Assembly (NCBI RefSeq): GCF_900110755.1
Contig: NZ_FOFF01000002.1
Location: 186,001 to 250,000 of the forward strand
DNA length: 64,000 bases
Direction of reading: 5' to 3'
DNA from: Streptomyces sp. yr375
GTDB lineage: Bacteria; Actinomycetota; Actinomycetes; Streptomycetales; Streptomycetaceae
Shown: one piece after another, positions 14,861 to 26,445 of the stretch
Layout of the letters: each line of letters begins with the position of its first letter
Numbering within the stretch: position 1 is the first letter of the stretch
The notes under the pieces: generated by a model
What the model was told of the DNA's origin: nothing
What the model saw: only the letters and a program-made list of their open reading frames with translations
Databases searched by the model: none
Program-made: the position numbers and the translations under genes

Positions 14861-16162
14861 TCAGGCGCTTACGCCGTCGTCCGCGTGCTCCTCGCCCACC
14901 TGGCGGGCGGCGAGTGGCCGGGGCGCGGGCTCGGGCGGGGCAGTCGTCGCCACCGGCTTCTTCTTCGGGTTCGACCAGCGTCGGGTGATCGGCCGCTCGA
15001 TCAGGGCGAACATCGCCCACGAGGCGAGGATCGCGACGCCCATGCACAGCGCCAGCATCCCGACGGCCTCCAACGGCGAGTACGCCTTGCTGCCGAGCAG
15101 CTTCCACACGGCGACCATCACCGTGTAGTGCACCAGGTAGAAGGCGAACGAGATGTCGCCGAGCCAGACCATCACCCGGTTGCGGAAGAGCGTGAACCGG
15201 CCCTCGTTGTCCGCTATCGCGCCGGCGGCGATGAGCAGCGCGGCGGGGACGACGCAGACCGCCCGCGTCGAGTAGATCGGCGGCGTGTAGTAGCCCACGG
15301 CGTAGCTGGCGGCGAGCAGTACACCCGACCAGATCATGCCGATGTTGCGCCACCGTCCCGCGATCACCGAGCGGGCCACGAGGATGCCCAGGGCGAAGTC
15401 CAGCACCCGGGGGAACGGCAGGATGTAGGAGACGAAGTACTGGTTGACGGAGGTGTCGGGCTCCGTCGCCATCATCAGCGAGCCGGCCGGCACCAGCAGC
15501 GTCGACAGCAGCGGCGTCGCGATGATGCCGGCGGCGGCCGCCGCGACCCAGAGGTTCAGCCGGTGCGCCGGGATCTTCTTGATCCAGTGGAACAGGGTCG
15601 GGAAGGACAGGTAGAAGATCGCCTCGACGGCGAGGGACCAACCGGCCGGGTTCACACCGAAGTTGATCGCGAAGTCCGGGTAGTAGACCTGGACCATGAA
15701 CAGGTTGAGCGTGCCGATCGTGAAGTCGGTGACCGGGGCGGCGAACACCATCATCGCCAGCGCCCAGACCAGGACGTAGTTCGGGACGATCTTGAGGAAG
15801 CGGCGCCGCCAGAAGCGCGGCGCGGTGTCGGTGTCACGGGCCGACCAGGTCAGCACGAAACCGCTGAGCACGAAGAAGAACGTCACGCCCAGCGCGCCGG
15901 CGTGCGCGACGGCGTCGTAGTAGGTGGTCACGGCCGAGCTGCTGTTCAGCCACGGGACGCCCAGGAAGGCGAGCAGCGACGCGTGGTAGAGGAACACCAC
16001 GAACGCGGCGGGGAAACGCAGTCCGGTCAGCGTGTCGAGGCGGGTCGCCCGGGCGCGTCCCGGGGCGGTCGAGGGCGTCGTCGAGGGTGTCGTCGAGCCG
16101 GCGGGCGGCGGCACACTGCCCGCTGTCTCGTGCCCCGACGCACGCAATTTGTCCGTCGACAA
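14861..16162 (-). CDS. acyltransferase family 3 (OafA/YrhL-like) integral membrane protein
   Basis: The ~433-residue protein has about ten hydrophobic membrane segments and the family signatures: LTGLRFPAAFVVFLYH near the start (His as expected for acyltransferase 3), FFFVLSGFVLTW, RRRFLKIVPNYVL, NPAGWSLAVEAIFYL and SFAFYLVHYTVM. These enzymes move acyl groups, often acetyl, onto sugars or small molecules at the membrane. I chose a TTG start at 16162 because GAAGGAG precedes it at a proper distance; an upstream in-frame ATG (16192) lacks a site. Its direction is opposite to the exporter gene. It may acylate the cluster's product before export. Confidence 0.85.
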   Translation of the reverse strand: MSTDKLRASGHETAGSVPPPAGSTTPSTTPSTAPGRARATRLDTLTGLRFPAAFVVFLYHASLLAFLGVPWLNSSSAVTTYYDAVAHAGALGVTFFFVLSGFVLTWSARDTDTAPRFWRRRFLKIVPNYVLVWALAMMVFAAPVTDFTIGTLNLFMVQVYYPDFAINFGVNPAGWSLAVEAIFYLSFPTLFHWIKKIPAHRLNLWVAAAAAGIIATPLLSTLLVPAGSLMMATEPDTSVNQYFVSYILPFPRVLDFALGILVARSVIAGRWRNIGMIWSGVLLAASYAVGYYTPPIYSTRAVCVVPAALLIAAGAIADNEGRFTLFRNRVMVWLGDISFAFYLVHYTVMVAVWKLLGSKAYSPLEAVGMLALCMGVAILASWAMFALIERPITRRWSNPKKKPVATTAPPEPAPRPLAARQVGEEHADDGVSA

Positions 16163-16510
16163 GTTCTGCTCCTTCAGGGAAAGGGCGGGCATTTGACAAG
16201 GCCGAGGAAATTCATTCGTCGAGCCGACTGAAAGCTACCCAAGGAGCTGCTCAATTGCCGGGGTGAATTTATCCGGTTGGCGTCAGCACCACCCCGGCCC
16301 CCACCAGCCTCGGCACGTTCCCGCAGGTCGGGGGCCTGGGCGGGGCGGCGACTGGTGGTCCCACCACCATGATCGGAAGACCCTTCCGCCCGACGCCGTA
16401 CGCACGCGACAATTCTGCCGCGGATATTTCTGCGCGCTGTGGTGCCCGACGGACGGCAGGCGGCTCGAATTCAGGTCCGCAGCCCACCATTCATGCCACC
16501 CGGAGCGATG
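16163..16510. other. divergent intergenic region, acyltransferase / exporter
   Basis: This 348-bp region contains the palindrome at 16353-16369 and relatively AT-rich stretches near 16180-16275 and 16405-16440, where promoters for both directions probably lie. No gene is credible in it. Confidence 0.5.
16353..16369. promoter_or_regulatory. palindrome TGGTGGT-CCC-ACCACCA between acyltransferase and exporter genes
   Basis: A perfect 7-bp inverted repeat (16353-16359 and 16363-16369) separated by CCC lies 140 bp upstream of the MFS start and 190 bp upstream of the acyltransferase start. It differs at one position from 12391-12407. The divergent setting is typical of an operator. Confidence 0.5.
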
Positions 16511-17764
16511 ATGTCCCAGAGCGCGACCGACCAGAACGACAGGCGGACCGGAGACGGACACGGCGACGCCTCGACCGGCGAGGGCGGTGACGCGTCCGTC
16601 GAGACGTCCCGGCACTCGGCGCTGCGCGGCTGGTTCGCCGTGGTGGGGCTGGCGCTCGGCGTCTTCTCCTTCGTCACCACCGAGACCCTGCCCATCGGGC
16701 TGCTTCCGGCCATCGCCGACGGCACGTCGGTGTCGGTGGGCACCGCCGGGTTCCTCGTCAGCGGGTTCGCGGCGATGGCGGCGCTGACCGCCGCACCGCT
16801 GACCGCGCTCACCGGGCGCATGGACCGCAAGTGGCTGCTCGTCGCCCTGATGGTGGTGTACACGGCCGGCAACTTCATGGCCGCAGTCGCCTCCGGCTAC
16901 GGGCTGCTGCTGACCGCGCGCATCGTCGTGGCCCTGGCGCACGGGGTGTTCTGGTCCATCGCCGTGTCGATCGCCGTCCGGCTGGTTCCGGAGCGGCACG
17001 CCGTCCGCGCGACCTCCGTCGTCCTCGGCGGCATCTCGCTCGCCTCCGTCGCGGGCACCCCGCTCGGTACGGCGGTGGGTCAGTCGGCGGGCTGGCAGGT
17101 GGCGTTCGTCTGTGTCGGCGTCCTCGGCTTCCTCGTCCTGGCGACGGTGCTGCTGTGCATGCCCGCGCTGCCGGCCCGGGGCAGCGGCAGCCTGAGCGCC
17201 CTGCGGCACGTGCTGCGGCACCGGGCGCTGCGCGTCGCGGTCGGCGTCACCGCGCTCATCATGAGCGGCCACTTCCTCGCCTTCACCTACGTCGCCCCGT
17301 ACCTGGAGGACGTCACCGGCGTCCGGTCGTCCCTCATCGGCGCGTTGCTGCTGGTCTTCGGCGTGGCCGGGCTGATCGGCAACTTCGCGGCGGGCGCCGT
17401 GGTGGGCCGGGCGCTGCGTGCCAGCCTGATCGGCTGCACGGGGCTGCTGGCCGTCGTCATGGTCGTGATGTACCTGGGCGGCGCAGGTGTTCCGACGGCC
17501 GTCGCCATGCTGGTCTGCTGGGGCCTGCTCTACGCGGCGCTGCCGGTCGCGTTGCAGACGTGGGTGATGCGGCTCGTCCCCGAGGAGAGCGAGGCCGCGT
17601 CCTCGCTGTACGTGGCGGCCTTCAACGGGGCCATCGGCGTGGGCTCGTTCGTCGGCGGCCTGATCGTCGACTCCTCCGGCCCGCGCCCCGTGATGCTCGC
17701 GGCCGGCGCCTTCGCCGTCGCCGCCATGCTGCTGACCACAATCCTCGGTCGCCGCGAGGCCTGA
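16511..17764 (+). CDS. MFS exporter (drug:H+ antiporter, AraJ/Cmx-like)
   Basis: The ~417-residue protein has an Asp/Gly/Thr-rich cytoplasmic head (~35 residues) and then about twelve membrane segments, with TETLPIGLLPAIA in the first helix, LTGRMDRKWLL in the loop between helices 2 and 3, and VAGTPLGTAVGQSAGWQVAF in helix 5 (antiporter motif C region). These features match the DHA1 efflux family that includes chloramphenicol, arabinose-type and methylenomycin exporters. Two adjacent ATGs occur; the second (16511) has the better distance from GGAG (16502-16505). It probably exports the product and gives self-resistance. Confidence 0.9.
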   Translation: MSQSATDQNDRRTGDGHGDASTGEGGDASVETSRHSALRGWFAVVGLALGVFSFVTTETLPIGLLPAIADGTSVSVGTAGFLVSGFAAMAALTAAPLTALTGRMDRKWLLVALMVVYTAGNFMAAVASGYGLLLTARIVVALAHGVFWSIAVSIAVRLVPERHAVRATSVVLGGISLASVAGTPLGTAVGQSAGWQVAFVCVGVLGFLVLATVLLCMPALPARGSGSLSALRHVLRHRALRVAVGVTALIMSGHFLAFTYVAPYLEDVTGVRSSLIGALLLVFGVAGLIGNFAAGAVVGRALRASLIGCTGLLAVVMVVMYLGGAGVPTAVAMLVCWGLLYAALPVALQTWVMRLVPEESEAASSLYVAAFNGAIGVGSFVGGLIVDSSGPRPVMLAAGAFAVAAMLLTTILGRREA

Positions 17765-17803
17765 CCGACGCGGGTCGGGCGCCCCGCACCTGCCCCCGGG
17801 CCG

Positions 17804-17832
17804 CCAACTCGCCCATCGGGTAGGGCGGTTGG
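17804..17832. terminator. hairpin between convergent exporter and sigma-factor genes
   Basis: CCAACTCGCCC (17804-17814) pairs with GGGCGGTTGG (17823-17832) with one bulged base around an 8-nt loop. It lies 40 nt past the exporter stop and about 65 nt from the sigma-factor stop. Confidence 0.5.
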
Positions 17833-17897
17833 GGCACCCCCGACAGTGGAGGCGACCCCGACCGCGCCCCCGTCCGACCTCGGCGGCGGTCCCGTCG

Positions 17898-19415
17898 TCA
17901 GTCCTCGGTCTGACCGGTGCCGATCGGGTCGACCTTCGCCTCGCGGCCGTGGTGGTGGCCGTGGTGGTGGCTGGACGTGCTTCCCTGCCCGGTGCCGCAG
18001 TCCGTTCCGCCGGTTCCGGTTCCGGTGGGGTCCGGGGCGCTGTTCCCGTCCGTCTGCGGCGTCACCGAGGAGGGCGAGGGGGCGGGCGCCGGGGTCGCGG
18101 ACGGGGAGGGGTCCGGTGTCTCCGATGTGCCGTCGCCGTACGGGGGTTCCTCGGACGGCGTGCCGCCGGGAGTCGCCGTGGGGCTGTCGACCGGGGCGGG
18201 CTGCGGCTGGGCCGACTCGCTCGCGCCGGGGGAGGCCGAGGGGGACGGGAGCGTGGGGGTGGCGTCCGGACGAGGGGCCGTCGGCCGGGCGTCGGTCGTC
18301 CGGGGGGACATGCCGTCGTCCATGGGAGCTACGGCCGGGACGGCGGCCGGCGACGGCGGGGCCTCGGCCGTCTTGGCCACCGGGGCCTCGGACAGCGGGA
18401 CTTGGGCCGCAGGCGCCCCGGCCACCGGGACCCGCTGCGCCGGTATCGGAGCGGAGTCGGACCAGCCGAGGACGAGGACGACCACGGCGGCGCCCGCCAC
18501 GAGCGTGCCGGCCGTCACCGCCGCGGGCGCCTTCGCGCCGCCGACCGCGGCCTGCCGCACCCCGTGCAGCAACCCGGCGCCGTGCCAGCCCGCCCCGGCG
18601 GCGGCAGCGGCGGTCGTCGCCGCACCGGTGGTCCCGGCGGCGAAGGCCAGGAGGAACTTGCCCGTACCGCCCACCGCGAGGACCAGCAGCGCCGGTCCGA
18701 CCAGCGCGGGAAGCCGGTCGTTGGCCTGCATCAGCGAGGCGAGCAGCGCGCGGCAGTCGTCGCACGCGTCCACATGGCCGAGCAGCCGTTCGCTCTGCCG
18801 CGCGGTCGCCGCGCCGCGGACGTACGCGGGCATCCGGGCCCAGTGGACCTGGCACGCCGGGTCCTGCGGGGCGCCGGTCTGGGCGCGCAGGAACGCCTGC
18901 CGCATGCCCTCCCGCGCCCGGTGCAGCAGGACGGCCGTCGCGCCGTCCTTGGTGCCGAGCTGCGGCCCGATCGCCGCCAGCGGCTGCCCCTCCGCCTCCG
19001 CCAACCACAAGGCCTTCACCCAGCGTTCGGGCAACTGGCCCAGCACCCGCACCACCAGGTCGACACTGGACACCTGCTCGGCCGGGTCCGCTCCGTGCCC
19101 GCCCGGCTCGGCCCGGTCCTCGGTCTGCGGATCCCGCGGCGTCTCGCGCGCCGCGCTCCCCGACGCCATCGCGAGATGCCGCACCGTGGTCTTGAGGTAC
19201 GCCGGCACGTTGTCGATCTCGTGCCCTTCGGACAGCCGCCGCCAGACGCGGAAGTGCGCCTCGGCGACGAGGTCTTCGGCGGTCCACGCGTTGCGGGTGA
19301 GCGAACGGGCGTACGCGACGAGACGCGGTTGCTGCTCCTCGTAGACGCGGGCGTACGCGGCGGTGGCGGCGCACTGAGCGGACGGGGCGGGCACGGCAGT
19401 GGACCTGTCGGTCAT
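17898..19415 (-). CDS. ECF sigma factor with fused zinc-finger-like, membrane and Pro/Ser-rich C-terminal region
   Basis: The 505-residue protein has sigma region 2 (YARVYEEQQPRLVAYARSLTR with ...TAEDLVAEAHFRVWRR, residues about 20-65) and region 4 (LPERWVKALWLAEAEGQPLAAIGPQLG, about 125-155). A segment with a zinc-finger-anti-sigma-like pattern follows (HVDACDDCRALL, near 210), then a hydrophobic stretch (TLVAGAAVVVLVLG, near 295). A ~190-residue Pro/Ser/Thr tail ends with a His-rich HHHGHHHG. Long C-terminal extensions occur in several actinobacterial ECF groups and can control sigma activity in cis. GGAG lies about 10 nt before the ATG. It has no separate anti-sigma gene beside it. Its link to the neighbouring clusters is unclear. 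Confidence 0.85.
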   Translation of the reverse strand: MTDRSTAVPAPSAQCAATAAYARVYEEQQPRLVAYARSLTRNAWTAEDLVAEAHFRVWRRLSEGHEIDNVPAYLKTTVRHLAMASGSAARETPRDPQTEDRAEPGGHGADPAEQVSSVDLVVRVLGQLPERWVKALWLAEAEGQPLAAIGPQLGTKDGATAVLLHRAREGMRQAFLRAQTGAPQDPACQVHWARMPAYVRGAATARQSERLLGHVDACDDCRALLASLMQANDRLPALVGPALLVLAVGGTGKFLLAFAAGTTGAATTAAAAAGAGWHGAGLLHGVRQAAVGGAKAPAAVTAGTLVAGAAVVVLVLGWSDSAPIPAQRVPVAGAPAAQVPLSEAPVAKTAEAPPSPAAVPAVAPMDDGMSPRTTDARPTAPRPDATPTLPSPSASPGASESAQPQPAPVDSPTATPGGTPSEEPPYGDGTSETPDPSPSATPAPAPSPSSVTPQTDGNSAPDPTGTGTGGTDCGTGQGSTSSHHHGHHHGREAKVDPIGTGQTED

Positions 19416-19540
19416 GGAGGAACGCTCCAGTTGCCTGCTGAGGGGCGGAAGTATTTGTCAGCCTAGATGACAAATACGTCGACCGAAGTTGCAGTCACCG
19501 GAGGATGTGACTCGCCTCACAAGATCATCTTCTTGGGGGG

Positions 19541-20344
19541 TTAGTCCAGGATGGCGTGATAAACGCTCCGCAGTCCCTTGCTCACGCCCACGCCCAGCTC
19601 CTCGGCGAGGTTGGAGCGGGTGCGCTCGTAGATGTGCAGGGCGTCGGCCCGTCGGCCGGACTGGTCCAGGGCGACCATGTAGTAGCTCGCCAGGTCCTCC
19701 CGTAGCGGGTAGCGGCGCACGTCGGGTCCCAGTGATTCGGTGACGGAGCGGTAGTCGCCCAGTTCGAGGCGGCACTTGGCCATGCCCGCCACCGCCGCCA
19801 GTCGGAGTTCCTCCAGCCGGGCGGCCTCCTGGGTGGCGAATTCGTAGCGGAACAGGTCTCCGTAAGGCACCCCGTCCCAGATCTCGAGGGCCCGCTCGAA
19901 GTTCTCCGCGGCTCCTTCGAGCGGGCCTTTGGTGAGGAGCCTGCGGCCGTTGTCGACGAGCTTTTCGAAATGATGCGTCCTGACCTGGTCGATGTCGATC
20001 CGCAATGAATAACCGGCCGAATAGTATTCGAAGCGGGGTGTCCGGTCGGAATTGTTGAAAGCGTTCGCGGAAAGCGACTTGCGTAACCTCGAAACATACG
20101 CCTGAATGCTTGCCTTCACGCGGGACGGCGGGGATTGCCCCCAGATCGACTCGATGATCGCGTCCATGCTCACCGCCTGGTTCGCGGAGGTCACGAGCAG
20201 GGCGAACAGGGCTCGTTGACGTGCCGTACCCAGGTTGACCTCGTGCGCGTCCCGCGTTACGGCGAAACGGCCGAAGGGGTTGATGTCGAGCCCCGGTCCC
20301 CCGCCTCGACCCGACCTGTCCGCGGAGATGACCATCGGCCCCAT
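19541..20344 (-). CDS. SARP-family pathway regulator next to the clavam genes (TTA codon)
   Basis: The 267-residue protein has the SARP plan: an OmpR-like DNA-binding domain (LGTARQRALFALLVTSANQAVSMDAIIESIWG; SIQAYVSRLRKSL) over the first ~110 residues and a bacterial transcriptional activation domain after it (DNGRRLLTKGPLEGAAENFERALEIW; YPLREDLASYYMVALDQSGRRADALHIYERTRSNLAEELGV). AAGGGAGG lies 4 nt before the ATG. Codon 87 is TTA (20086-20084), so expression should need bldA, as reported for ccaR of S. clavuligerus, the SARP that activates clavulanic acid genes. It is divergent from ceaS, and an activator role for the clavam genes is likely. Confidence 0.92.
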   Translation of the reverse strand: MGPMVISADRSGRGGGPGLDINPFGRFAVTRDAHEVNLGTARQRALFALLVTSANQAVSMDAIIESIWGQSPPSRVKASIQAYVSRLRKSLSANAFNNSDRTPRFEYYSAGYSLRIDIDQVRTHHFEKLVDNGRRLLTKGPLEGAAENFERALEIWDGVPYGDLFRYEFATQEAARLEELRLAAVAGMAKCRLELGDYRSVTESLGPDVRRYPLREDLASYYMVALDQSGRRADALHIYERTRSNLAEELGVGVSKGLRSVYHAILD

Positions 20345-21581
<1,237 letters not shown>

Positions 21582-21586
21582 CCGCC

Positions 21587-25161
<3,575 letters not shown>

Positions 25162-25169
25162 GCCCCCAC

Positions 25170-25207
25170 CCGACGGGACCGGTCGCGTTCGCGGTCGGCC
25201 CCGTCGG
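25170..25207 (+). terminator. hairpin between cas and the ornithine acetyltransferase gene
   Basis: CCGACGGG (25170-25177) pairs with CCCGTCGG (25200-25207), extended inward by CCG/CGG after a mismatch. It begins 9 nt after the cas stop and may separate ceaS-bls-pah-cas from the next gene. Confidence 0.6.
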
Positions 25208-25268
25208 CGTAGCATCGATTTCGTTTCGTTTTCCCAGCTCAGACCTGATCAGAGAGGACCGGCCGAGG

Positions 25269-26423
25269 ATGACCGTGTCTTTACCGCAAGGGTTTCGCAC
25301 ACACACCGGGAACTGTGGGATCCGTGCAGACCGCGACGACTTCCTCGTGGTCGCCTCGGACGTGCCGGCCAGCCTCAGCGCGGTGTTCACCCGCTCCCGC
25401 TTCGCCGGCCCGAGCGTCGTGCTCAGCCGGGAGACGGCCGCCGCCGGCACCGGCCGGGCGATCGTCGCCCTGTCCGGCAACGCCAACGTCGCGACGGGCG
25501 AGGGCGGCCTGCGTGACGCGGAAGCCGTCCGCGCGGCGGTCGCAGGCGTCCTCGGCGCCGCCGAGCAGGAGGTGCTCATCGCCTCCACCGGCCTCATCGG
25601 CCGGCGCTACCCGATGACCTCGGTGCGGGCCCATCTCGACGCGCTGCGGGCTCCGTTCGAGGGTGCGGACTTCTCCGCCGCCGCGCGGGCGATCATGACC
25701 ACCGACACCCGGCCGAAGACCCGCTCGGCCCGGTGCGGAGCGGCCACCGTGGTCGGCATCGCCAAGGGCGTCGGCATGATGGAGCCGAACATGGCGACGC
25801 TGCTCACGTTCTTCTTCACCGACGCCCGCATCGACTCCGCGGACCTCGACGCGCTCTTCCGCCGCGTCGTCGACCGCACGTTCAACGCGCTGAGCATCGA
25901 CACCGACACCTCCACCAGCGACACCGCGGCGGTCCTCGCCAACGGCGTCGCCGGGCCGGTGGACCTCGCCGAGTTCGAGGAGACCCTCGGCGCACTCGCC
26001 CTGGACCTGGTCAAGGACATCGCCCGGGACGGCGAGGGCGCCACCCGGCTGATCGAGGTGGCGGTCACCGGCGCGCGCGACGCCGAACAGGCCCGGCGGG
26101 TCGGCAAGGTCGTCGTCAACTCGCCGCTGGTGAAGACCGCCGTGCACGGCGCCGACCCCAACTGGGGGCGGGTCGCCATGGCCGTCGGCAAGTGCGAGGA
26201 CGACACCGACATCGACCCCGGCCGCGTCACGATCGGCTTCGGCGACGTCGAGGTGTACCCGGCGGAGCCGGACGAGGCCCGCCTGTCCCGGGTGGCCGCC
26301 CACCTCAAGGGCGACGAGGTCCTCATCCGGGTCGGCCTGGGCATCGCCGACGGCGCTTTCCGGGTGTACGGCTGCGACCTGACGGAGGGGTACGTCCGCC
26401 TCAACGCGGACTACTCGACCTGA
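25269..26423 (+). CDS. oat: ornithine acetyltransferase (ArgJ-like, clavam-type OAT)
   Basis: The 384-residue protein is a complete self-cleaving ornithine acetyltransferase: KGVGMMEPNMATLL contains the Ala176-Thr177 cleavage point whose Thr becomes the nucleophile, and the downstream SIDTDTSTSDT loop and PNWGRVAMAVGK segment are conserved. It moves acetyl between N-acetylornithine and glutamate; its clavam paralogues are thought to help supply arginine. The setting after cas, and absence of argB, argC or argD, argue for the clavam OAT rather than housekeeping ArgJ. AGAGAGGA lies upstream of the ATG. It probably has its own promoter after the hairpin at 25170-25207. Confidence 0.88.
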   Translation: MTVSLPQGFRTHTGNCGIRADRDDFLVVASDVPASLSAVFTRSRFAGPSVVLSRETAAAGTGRAIVALSGNANVATGEGGLRDAEAVRAAVAGVLGAAEQEVLIASTGLIGRRYPMTSVRAHLDALRAPFEGADFSAAARAIMTTDTRPKTRSARCGAATVVGIAKGVGMMEPNMATLLTFFFTDARIDSADLDALFRRVVDRTFNALSIDTDTSTSDTAAVLANGVAGPVDLAEFEETLGALALDLVKDIARDGEGATRLIEVAVTGARDAEQARRVGKVVVNSPLVKTAVHGADPNWGRVAMAVGKCEDDTDIDPGRVTIGFGDVEVYPAEPDEARLSRVAAHLKGDEVLIRVGLGIADGAFRVYGCDLTEGYVRLNADYST

Positions 26424-26445
26424 CGGACGGGCGCCGGTCCGTCAG
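26420..26445. terminator. bidirectional terminator containing both stop codons
   Basis: CTGACGGAC (26420-26428) pairs perfectly with GTCCGTCAG (26437-26445). The left arm contains the TGA of the oat gene, and the right arm contains the TGA (as TCA) of the convergent regulator gene. Confidence 0.7.

Noticed and set aside
25269..26423. Housekeeping argJ of arginine synthesis
   Set aside because: No argC, argB, argD or argR genes surround it, and it follows the clavam genes as the known clavam oat genes do.
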